Positions 6,628 to 12,410 of a stretch of 12,410 bases of DNA are shown here, in pieces (the first letter of the stretch is position 1; the number at the start of each line of letters is the position of its first letter). Source of the stretch: Candidatus Omnitrophota bacterium (GTDB lineage Bacteria; Hinthialibacterota; Hinthialibacteria; JAKQFZ01); contig JAKQFZ010001171.1 of the NCBI GenBank assembly GCA_029558215.1, positions 1 to 12,410 on the forward strand, read 5' to 3'. The notes under the pieces were generated by a model. That model was given only the letters and a program-made list of their open reading frames with translations, made no database searches and was not told the DNA's origin. A program made the translations under genes and the position numbers.

Positions 6628-7383
6628 ATGTGGCTGCACATATTTCTGTCGGATCCCCTTCGGAACATTCTTGATGTTTCGGTTCTGTGGGTTCTGATCT
6701 ACTACGTAGTCAAAGTGTTGCGCGGGACCCGTGCCATGCAGGTTCTCCAAGGTCTGTTGCTCCTGCTTGGTCTTTCCGTTTTTGCGCGCTGGGCAAGCCT
6801 CTATACCATCAACTGGGTATTGGATAACTTCTGGCCGGTCTTGTTGATCTCTTTGGTGATCCTGTTCCATCCGGAGATTCGGCGCCTGCTGGCGGGAATT
6901 GGGCGACGCTCTCTGTTCAGAACGCTGCTGAGAGACCAGTCTGAGACCGTCGAGATTGTTGTGAAAGCAGCATCCCTTCTGTCGAAGAAGCACATTGGCG
7001 CTTTGGTTGCTTTTGAGCGTGAGGGGAGTCTTCAGCGTTTTGTTGACACCGGAGTCCAAATTGATGGCATGGTGAATGCGGATTTGCTGACGACCATTTT
7101 TACTCCGCACACGCCGTTGCACGACGGAGCGGTGGTGATTCAAGGGGATCGAATCAGCGCAGCGGCATGTCTCTTTCCCCTGACCGAGCGCGAGCTGGCC
7201 GACAAGAGCCTGGGAACCCGCCATCGGGCTGCCATCGGACTGACAGAGGAAGTGGATGCAATTGTCGTGGTGATCTCAGAAGAAACGGGAACAATCTCCG
7301 TAGCGATCGGGGGACGGCTGACTCGCGATCTCGATCCGGCGCAGCTGCGACACATTCTGACCCGGCTCTTCCACAGACGATAG
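6628..7383 (+). CDS. cdaA: Diadenylate cyclase CdaA (membrane c-di-AMP synthase)
   Basis: CdaA condenses two ATP into cyclic di-AMP at the inner face of the membrane. The protein is 251 residues, the normal size. Hydrophobic segments lie at about 17-30, 38-54 and 68-80. They are followed by the family linker LFHPEIRRLLAGIGR (79-93) and the DAC domain with FEREGSLQRFVDTG (129-142), the DGA motif in HTPLHDGAVV (161-170) and the RHR motif in GTRHRAA (196-202). Both catalytic motifs are intact, so it should be active. The ATG at 6628 is the only sensible start, because the frame is blocked by TGA at 6583-6585 and the protein begins as homologues do, though the ribosome site is poor (AAGG at 6606-6609 is too far). 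It is followed after 12 nt by ybbR, whose product binds and regulates CdaA in Firmicutes. Confidence 0.95.
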   Translation: MWLHIFLSDPLRNILDVSVLWVLIYYVVKVLRGTRAMQVLQGLLLLLGLSVFARWASLYTINWVLDNFWPVLLISLVILFHPEIRRLLAGIGRRSLFRTLLRDQSETVEIVVKAASLLSKKHIGALVAFEREGSLQRFVDTGVQIDGMVNADLLTTIFTPHTPLHDGAVVIQGDRISAAACLFPLTERELADKSLGTRHRAAIGLTEEVDAIVVVISEETGTISVAIGGRLTRDLDPAQLRHILTRLFHRR

Positions 7384-7395
7384 AAGGACGCAAAC

Positions 7396-8091
7396 ATGGC
7401 ACAAGGGATTTTCTCTTTTCGCATCCGCAACCTGGGGCTGAAGGTCCTGGCGCTGGTGCTTTCCCTTTTGCTGTGGTATCTCGCGACGGACTCCCGACTA
7501 AGAAGCAAGGTCATCAACCGCGTCCCACTTCAGTTCCAGAGCGAGAATCTCCCCCCGAACATGTATCATGAAATCTCCGGGGAGCGTTTCAGCTCATTCA
7601 AGGTTCTGGGCCCCAGCGAAGACATTGCTTCGCTGACTGCTGATAATTTTATGGTCAGGATTCCACTTCAGAGTGTTTCTGTCGGTCCCAACACCATTCC
7701 CATCCGTCGAGAGATGATCGCCAAGATCAACCTGCAGGATCGCGTCAAGAAACGCGTCGTTGTGTTGCCAGGCTCCATTGTGCCTGACCAGATCACCATT
7801 GACATCGCTTACTACCAGAGAGAGGTCCCCATCGAGGTGGTGACATCGGGAGATCCGGCACCCGGGCATCATGTCAAGGAAACGCAGATCACGCCGGAGA
7901 CCGTTCTCGTCACGGGTTCCCCCGACGAACTGGACAAAATCACCGAAATTCCCACCGATACATTGGATATCACGAACATAGAAAGCAACGTTACCGTGGA
8001 CGTCATGCTGAACTTCAAAGGGCTTTCGGTACAGCCCGTTTCCGAAGCCAGTCGGCAGGTTCGTGTGAACTTTGTTGTACAGAAAAAATGA
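7396..8091 (+). CDS. cdaR: YbbR-domain protein, CdaA regulator (CdaR-like)
   Basis: This is a 231-residue protein anchored by one N-terminal membrane helix (about 13-30, LGLKVLALVLSLLLWYLA) with the rest on the outer side of the membrane. Two YbbR repeats follow, about 38-138 and 141-229. The second has the typical run of PIEVVTSGDPAPGH, ITPETVLVTGSPDEL and TLDITN. Bacillus and Listeria CdaR have more repeats and modulate CdaA activity by direct contact; this shorter two-repeat form is common outside Firmicutes. The start ATG at 7396 follows GAAGGACGC. It sits 12 nt after cdaA, so the two are surely co-transcribed, and it precedes pdxJ by 36 nt. The regulatory role is inferred from family and neighbour; the domain call is firm. 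Confidence 0.9.
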   Translation: MAQGIFSFRIRNLGLKVLALVLSLLLWYLATDSRLRSKVINRVPLQFQSENLPPNMYHEISGERFSSFKVLGPSEDIASLTADNFMVRIPLQSVSVGPNTIPIRREMIAKINLQDRVKKRVVVLPGSIVPDQITIDIAYYQREVPIEVVTSGDPAPGHHVKETQITPETVLVTGSPDELDKITEIPTDTLDITNIESNVTVDVMLNFKGLSVQPVSEASRQVRVNFVVQKK

Positions 8092-8127
8092 TCTGTCTTG
8101 AGAGTGTTCAGAGAGGAGATAATCCCC

Positions 8128-8856
8128 ATGAAGGTACGTTTGGGAGTAAACATTGACCATGTTGCCACTCTGCGGCAACAGCGGGGAACTCTGTATCCCG
8201 ATCCAGTTGCCGCAGCGGTTCTGGCGCAGCTGGGTGGGGCGGATGGTATTACAGTTCATCTGCGTGAAGACCGACGGCACATTCAGGACAGAGACGTGCG
8301 TCTGTTGCGTGAGATGCTTGAGATCTCCCTCAATTTGGAGATGGCAGCCACTGATGAAATGGTTCAGATCGCCTCTCAAGTCAAGCCCGATCAGGTGACC
8401 CTCGTTCCCGAGAAACGGGAAGAACGCACCACAGAAGGTGGGCTGGACGTTGTCTCGCAAAAGGAACACCTGAAGAAACAGATCGCCCGACTTCATGATG
8501 CCGGTATCCCTGTCTCGTTGTTTGTGGAGCCGGAGCGCGCCGCGCTGGACGGCAGCGCAGCCGTAGGTGCCGGGATTGTGGAACTGCACACCGGACGATA
8601 CGCAGATGCGATTTCCTCTGAAGCACAGCACCAGGAGCTGCAGAGTCTGATTCAGGCCTCAGATTACTCGCATCAAATTGGCCTGACGGTCAACGCAGGC
8701 CACGGTCTTCACTATCGAAACACGAGACCCGTTGCCGAAATTAAGGGAATGAATGAACTGAACATCGGCCACAGCATCATCTGCCATGCGGTCTTTGTCG
8801 GTCTGGAACGCGCCGTTCGGGAGATGCGGGATATACTTGACAGCGTTTCAGATTAA
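8128..8856 (+). CDS. pdxJ: Pyridoxine 5'-phosphate synthase PdxJ
   Basis: PdxJ joins 3-amino-2-oxopropyl phosphate with 1-deoxy-D-xylulose 5-phosphate to make pyridoxine 5'-phosphate, the last ring-forming step of the DXP-dependent vitamin B6 route. The 242-residue TIM-barrel protein has the usual length and all signature segments: LGVNIDHVATLRQQRG (5-20), ADGITVHLREDRRHI (38-52, H44 corresponding to the catalytic His), LNLEMA (69-74, catalytic Glu E71), TLVPEKREERTTEGGLDV (91-108), NAGHGLHY (189-196, catalytic His H192) and ELNIGHSIICHAVFVGL (210-226). A TTG at 8098 would add ten unconserved residues. ATG 8128 has GAGAGGAG (8111-8118) in good position and begins as homologues do. Its place after ybbR resembles the glmM-pdxJ-acpS neighbourhoods of other phyla. 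No acpS follows here. Confidence 0.96.
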   Translation: MKVRLGVNIDHVATLRQQRGTLYPDPVAAAVLAQLGGADGITVHLREDRRHIQDRDVRLLREMLEISLNLEMAATDEMVQIASQVKPDQVTLVPEKREERTTEGGLDVVSQKEHLKKQIARLHDAGIPVSLFVEPERAALDGSAAVGAGIVELHTGRYADAISSEAQHQELQSLIQASDYSHQIGLTVNAGHGLHYRNTRPVAEIKGMNELNIGHSIICHAVFVGLERAVREMRDILDSVSD

Positions 8857-8860
8857 GGAG
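8855..8860 (+). promoter_or_regulatory. Ribosome binding site that fixes a TTG start
   Basis: AAGGAG overlaps the last two bases of the pdxJ stop codon and lies 9 nt before the TTG at 8870. The nearer ATG at 8863 is in another frame that leads nowhere, and no in-frame ATG or GTG lies between. The radical SAM gene is therefore best started at TTG. Confidence 0.65.
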
Positions 8861-8869
8861 TGATGTGCC

Positions 8870-10051
8870 TTGTCAAAAGGCGGACGCCGCGGTCGAGTGC
8901 TCAATGCGTTGTTGTGCTGGTCTGATCTCCTGCGCCTTCCCGATCGGCCTCTTTCGTTTCCCCTGACCATCTGGGTCGAAAATACAACGGCGTGCAATCT
9001 GCGTTGCGAGATGTGCTACAAGAGCGCCTCAACCAGTGTCTGTCCCTCCAACGTGCATCTTCCCCCAGAGTTTATGGAGCGTCTCCTTCCGGAAGCGCAG
9101 TCGGCATGTTTCTCCCTGTTGCTTGGATACGGAGAGCCGATTCTCAGCCCGAACTTCTTCCCCTGGTTGGAGCGGCTGATTGGCATCGGATGCACGACGA
9201 CAACAAGTCTCAATGGTCTGATTCTCACCTCGGAGCGGGCGCGAAAGATTGTTGAGTCCGGTGTCGCACAGGTGAGTTTCTCTCTGGACGCGACCACAGC
9301 TGAAACTTACTCCCAAATCCGAAAGGGGGGCGACTGGGACAAGGTTCTGACAAACATCCGACAGTTCATGCAACTGCGTGCGGAACGAGGCAGCCCACTG
9401 CCGTATCCTCGGCTGAGTTTTGTGATGTTACGTGACAATCTCCATGAGATTCCGGGGTGTGCAGACTTTGCCAAGTCGCTGGGTGTGGAGTTTATTGCAG
9501 TGATGGATCCTGTCTTCTACTCGCAAGAGACGGCCGAACGGTTTTCGTTCGCCCGTGGAGAAGGGGAAGAGGCGATCGAAGAGCTGCGGAAGCGCTGTGT
9601 TCAGCTGGGTGTGTTTCTTGATTACTATGAGGATAGTCCCTCCATCTATTTTGACTCCAAGGGGATGCCGACCTGCCCAGGAAAGACGCCTCCCGCGCTT
9701 CGATACCAGGACGATCCTTCACCACTTTTCTGCCCTATGCTCTATACAACTCTTTTCATCCGAGGCGATGGAAAGGTGGCGCCATGCTGTTACCTCTATG
9801 AGAAGGTTGTTGGAGATCTGACTGTCTCCAGCATCACCGAAATATGGCGTGGCGACAAACTGGCTCAAATGCGGAGCGCCATTCGGGAACGCAACTTCCC
9901 CCCGGGATGTCGAATCTGTCAGCGTCTTCTGCTCCTGAGGCGACGGGAGGTGATGACGAAAGGACGGGTTTTCGTTCATCGAACATGGCAGGCTTCCCGT
10001 GAAAGACGCCAGACAGGATACGCTGCTCAAGTACAAGCTTCGATCATCTAG
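8870..10051 (+). CDS. Radical SAM protein with C-terminal SPASM-type cluster domain
   Basis: This 393-residue protein splits S-adenosylmethionine at a [4Fe-4S] cluster to start radical chemistry. The cluster motif CNLRCEMC (C42, C46, C49) comes after a strand VENTTA. GYGEP (86-90) replaces the usual GGEP for SAM binding. VSFSLDATTAETYSQIRKGG (135-154) is the common SPASM-subfamily segment. The C-terminus holds auxiliary-cluster cysteines: C288 (FCPMLY), C306-C307 (KVAPCCYLY), then GDLTVSSITEIWRG, and C347/C350 (GCRIC). After these comes an Arg-rich tail of about 40 residues. The family includes peptide and RiPP maturases, anaerobic sulfatase activators and many of unknown function. No precursor peptide or sulfatase gene is seen here, so the substrate is unknown. 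It begins at TTG 8870, 13 nt after pdxJ, so it is probably co-transcribed with it. Confidence 0.9.
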   Translation: MSKGGRRGRVLNALLCWSDLLRLPDRPLSFPLTIWVENTTACNLRCEMCYKSASTSVCPSNVHLPPEFMERLLPEAQSACFSLLLGYGEPILSPNFFPWLERLIGIGCTTTTSLNGLILTSERARKIVESGVAQVSFSLDATTAETYSQIRKGGDWDKVLTNIRQFMQLRAERGSPLPYPRLSFVMLRDNLHEIPGCADFAKSLGVEFIAVMDPVFYSQETAERFSFARGEGEEAIEELRKRCVQLGVFLDYYEDSPSIYFDSKGMPTCPGKTPPALRYQDDPSPLFCPMLYTTLFIRGDGKVAPCCYLYEKVVGDLTVSSITEIWRGDKLAQMRSAIRERNFPPGCRICQRLLLLRRREVMTKGRVFVHRTWQASRERRQTGYAAQVQASII

Positions 10052-10143
10052 TCCTCCCACTGTTCCCTGTTGAGCAAGCCAAGACGATTGTGATACGCTT
10101 AGGCTTGGGCTGGAATACTGAGACCAGTCCGGGAGGTATGATC

Positions 10144-11166
10144 ATGAAAGCAGCAGTTTACGTCAGTAAAGATACCATTGAAATGCAGGACTTGCCGATC
10201 CCCAAACCTGGGGTGGGGGAGATATTGCTCAAGGTGACCGCCTGTGGCATTTGCGGAACGGACTGCCATATCCTGGCGGGGGAGGTTCCATTGGCAAAGC
10301 CTCCTGTTGTCCTCGGGCACGAGATTTGTGGCACGGTCGCCGAACTTGGAAAAGGGGTGTCGAGTCTCAAAGTTGGGGACAATGTCTGTGTAGATCCGGT
10401 GATCGGTTGCGGTGTTTGTGTCTGGTGCAAACAGGGGATGACGAATCTCTGCGATGCACCAACCATCATCGGGTACAAACTCCCGGGCGGTTTCGAGGAA
10501 TACACACTGGTTCCCGAAACACATGCCTATCGTTTGACCTCCAATGTCGGCATCGAAGGGGGTATTTTGGCTGAGACCCTCGCATGTGTGTTGCACGGCT
10601 ACGACCGACTGAATCTTCGCGCGGGTTCGTCCGCTTTGATTCTGGGTGCAGGATGCGTGGGACTGCTCTGGACGGAACTGCTCCGGAAGAGTCCGATTAC
10701 AACGCTGATCCAGACCGAGATCATTGACTTCAGAGCCAAACTGGCTGAGGAACTTGGTGCGGAGATTGTCATCAACCCCACCAGGGACAATCTCAAAAAG
10801 GCGGTGCTGCAGGCCTCTCCTGGCGGCGTGGATTATCTGATAGACGCTACCGGCGATGCCACACCTATCCAGGAAGCGCTGCCCCTGGTGCGCAAGGGTG
10901 GTACGGTCATGCTCTTTGGCGTTTGTCCGAGCCAACAGAGTCTGGCTGTTGAACCGTTCGAAATGTTCAATAGGGAGTTGACCATCATGGGCTCCAAGAT
11001 GCCACCGGCAACTTTGGAGCGGGCTGCGCGTCTGGTTGAGTCGGGTCTGATCTCTCAGAAGAAACTCGTCAACAAGGTTCTTCCACTTTCAAAAATTTCG
11101 GCTGGGGTGGAACTTTTCCATAAGGGAAAGTCCGAGACGGTCAAAATCGCTGTTGTGCCGGACTGA
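10144..11166 (+). CDS. Zinc-dependent medium-chain alcohol/polyol dehydrogenase
   Basis: This 340-residue cytosolic oxidoreductase belongs to the medium-chain dehydrogenase family, in the sorbitol/threonine/arabitol dehydrogenase branch. Catalytic zinc ligands are C37 (ACGICGTDCH), H59-E60 (LGHE) and probably E144 (AETLACVLHG). Structural zinc cysteines are C89, C92, C95 and C103. The Rossmann glycine motif is LGAGCVGL (167-174). E192 falls where the acidic residue that selects NAD over NADP normally sits. The substrate is probably a sugar alcohol, sugar or amino alcohol and cannot be fixed from sequence. I start at ATG 10144 because GGGAGG (10131-10136) is 7 nt upstream and MKAAVY is the usual family opening; ATG 10138 is too close and a GTG at 10090 would add unconserved residues. 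galK follows after 60 nt, suggesting a sugar role. A 92-nt gap separates it from the radical SAM gene. Confidence 0.9.
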   Translation: MKAAVYVSKDTIEMQDLPIPKPGVGEILLKVTACGICGTDCHILAGEVPLAKPPVVLGHEICGTVAELGKGVSSLKVGDNVCVDPVIGCGVCVWCKQGMTNLCDAPTIIGYKLPGGFEEYTLVPETHAYRLTSNVGIEGGILAETLACVLHGYDRLNLRAGSSALILGAGCVGLLWTELLRKSPITTLIQTEIIDFRAKLAEELGAEIVINPTRDNLKKAVLQASPGGVDYLIDATGDATPIQEALPLVRKGGTVMLFGVCPSQQSLAVEPFEMFNRELTIMGSKMPPATLERAARLVESGLISQKKLVNKVLPLSKISAGVELFHKGKSETVKIAVVPD

Positions 11167-11226
11167 GGATTGCGCACGTGAAGTCTCTCTTCTTGACAGG
11201 CCAATGACGATCGGGAGGATTGTGTC

Positions 11227-12410
11227 GTGAGTGAGGAAACGGGAGCCAACAACAAACTGAGCGCCTTGCAGGAGCGATTTCAGCAAGTATACGGACAGCC
11301 GAAAGGGACCTGGGTTGCCGTCAGCGCGCCAGGACGGGTAAACCTTATTGGCGAGCATACGGACTACAATGAGGGGTACGTCTTTCCGGTGGCAATCAAC
11401 ACCACCGTTGATGTTATGGCTGAGGCGGTTTCGGGAAACACTGTCGAGATTTTTGCAGTTGGTTTTGACGAAAAGAAGACCTTTTCGGTCAATGAGCGGG
11501 AGCCTCACTCAACGCACTGCTGGGTTGAGTATCCACGAGGCGTCGTAATCCTCTTGCGACAGCGATTCTCCAGCATTTCAGGTATGAGAATGGTCATCCA
11601 AGGGAATGTGCCCTTGGGGGCGGGACTCTCAAGTTCGGCGGCCCTGGAAGTGGCCACTGCTTTTGCGGTCAAGGAGTTGTTCGGTCTGGACATCAATCTG
11701 AAGGATCTTGCTTTACTGTGTCAAAAAGCTGAGCACCTCTTCGCTGGGGTCAACTGCGGCATCATGGATCAGTTCGCCAGTGCGCTTTGTGAAGAGGGCG
11801 CTGCACTGCTGCTGGACTGCCGGAATCAGGAAACCCAGGCAGTTCCTCTTCCCACCAATCAGTTCAGCCTCGTTATTGTCAATTCCATGGTCAAGCGAGG
11901 TCTTGTTGACTCCGAGTACAACACGCGGCGACGGGAATGTGAACAGGCAGTCGAAACACTGAAGCGGATATATCGAAAACGGAAGATTCACTCGCTGCGC
12001 GATGTGACCGCAGAAGACTGGCGTCAGTGGAAACGCGATCTTTCCGGCAAACCGCAGTTGCGAGCCCAGCATGTCATTACGGAAAACGATCGTGTGCTGC
12101 GATGTGTTCAAGCGCTCAAAGAAGGTGATATGGAGACTTTTGGGACTCTGCTCTACGAAGGGCACGGAAGTCTGAAGACAGACTATGAAGTGACTGTACG
12201 CGAGTTGGATTTGCTCGTTGGGTTTGCACGTCAATCCCGACTCGTCTGGGGCGCTCGAATGACCGGTGCGGGCTTTGGCGGATGCGTCGTCAACATTGCC
12301 AAGAGAGGTACTGAGGACCAGTTATGCGCTCTGCTGGCTGAGGAGTACAACCGAGCCACCAAGACCGTGCCAGAATTCTATCGTTGTGAACCATCTCCGG
12401 GTGTTCGGCG
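11227..12410 (+). CDS. galK: Galactokinase GalK (3' end cut by window edge)
   Basis: GalK phosphorylates galactose at C1 with ATP, the entry step of the Leloir pathway, in the cytosol. The frame runs unbroken for 394 codons to the edge. The galactokinase signature GRVNLIGEHTDYN is at residues 36-48 (R37 matches the catalytic Arg). The GHMP ATP-binding loop is VPLGAGLSSSA (128-138). CGIMDQFAS (177-185) holds D181, the catalytic Asp, and MTGAGFGG (345-352) is the third GHMP motif. The end, ATKTVPEFYRCEPSPGVR, aligns with the natural C-terminus of galactokinases, so only a few codons are missing. The start is GTG 11227 with GGGAGG (11213-11218) 8 nt upstream; no ATG fits. It lies 60 nt after the dehydrogenase, same direction, and the GalT-like protein that could use its product is encoded 8 kb upstream. 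Confidence 0.95.
   Translation, partial: MSEETGANNKLSALQERFQQVYGQPKGTWVAVSAPGRVNLIGEHTDYNEGYVFPVAINTTVDVMAEAVSGNTVEIFAVGFDEKKTFSVNEREPHSTHCWVEYPRGVVILLRQRFSSISGMRMVIQGNVPLGAGLSSSAALEVATAFAVKELFGLDINLKDLALLCQKAEHLFAGVNCGIMDQFASALCEEGAALLLDCRNQETQAVPLPTNQFSLVIVNSMVKRGLVDSEYNTRRRECEQAVETLKRIYRKRKIHSLRDVTAEDWRQWKRDLSGKPQLRAQHVITENDRVLRCVQALKEGDMETFGTLLYEGHGSLKTDYEVTVRELDLLVGFARQSRLVWGARMTGAGFGGCVVNIAKRGTEDQLCALLAEEYNRATKTVPEFYRCEPSPGVR

Noticed and set aside
7594..8631. Minus-strand open frame of 345 codons across ybbR and pdxJ
   Set aside because: It is long, but it covers two firmly identified genes in the opposite direction, shows no family resemblance and crosses the intergenic gap. Chance openness opposite moderately GC-rich genes explains it.
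10070..10097. Possible promoter TTGAGC-16-GATACG before the dehydrogenase gene
   Set aside because: Only 4 and 3 of 6 consensus matches; too weak to list, though the 92-nt gap leaves room for a promoter.
10099..10935. Minus-strand open frame of 278 codons opposite the dehydrogenase
   Set aside because: It is antisense to a complete zinc dehydrogenase; its translation has no motif and mirrors the sense gene's codons.
11193..11223. Perfect TTGACA before galK
   Set aside because: The -10 position 17 bp downstream has no convincing hexamer and would overlap the galK ribosome site, leaving no usable leader.
1..12410. Mobile elements, CRISPR repeats, tRNA/rRNA genes, defence or toxin-antitoxin systems
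   Set aside because: Both strands were read for transposases, terminal inverted repeats, regularly spaced repeats and structured RNA genes, and none was found. The region looks like ordinary chromosomal backbone with envelope, cofactor and sugar genes.

Overview
The window looks like a bacterial chromosome segment with moderate GC, with no tRNA, rRNA, CRISPR array or transposase visible. The gene content is a dockerin-tailed secreted protein, a SpoIID-type peptidoglycan protein with no visible signal peptide, a membrane c-di-AMP cyclase (CdaA) with its YbbR partner, and Leloir-pathway enzymes. This mix would suit a Gram-negative-type environmental bacterium of a Planctomycetota/Sumerlaeota/Hydrogenedentota-like lineage. 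That placement is inference from gene content only, and no marker gene in the window settles it. Layout: positions 2-259 hold the C-terminal end of a protein with dockerin-like calcium-binding loops. A short convergent gap (260-409) with hairpins follows. An MFS transporter lies on the minus strand (1690 to 410). Region 1697-2078 is a divergent control region: it has a perfect TATAAT for the transporter on the minus strand, a candidate promoter (TTGCCC-17-TATATA) for the plus strand, and two perfect short inverted repeats in the plus-strand leader. From 2079 to the right edge every gene is on the plus strand: a GalT-like HIT-superfamily protein; a SpoIID-domain protein that overlaps it by 11 nt and ends in a Cys-rich module; a tandem GT2 glycosyltransferase; cdaA; ybbR (cdaR); pdxJ; a radical SAM/SPASM protein; a zinc-dependent medium-chain dehydrogenase; and galK, which is cut by the window edge only a few codons before its expected end. 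How the genes may work together: GalT-like protein and GalK are both enzymes of galactose-1-phosphate metabolism but sit 8 kb apart in the same direction. SpoIID, the glycosyltransferase and CdaA/YbbR all point to the cell envelope: glycan cleavage, glycan synthesis and c-di-AMP signalling, which in other bacteria is tied to wall precursor supply through GlmM. PdxJ follows ybbR directly where glmM often sits. I see no defence system or mobile element. The most unusual items are the SpoIID protein's architecture (no signal peptide, an internal repeated SPOR-like segment, a C-terminal Cys cluster), its translational overlap with a GalT-like enzyme that lacks one expected zinc cysteine, the degenerate first domain of the tandem glycosyltransferase, and two mutually exclusive hairpins after the SpoIID stop codon.
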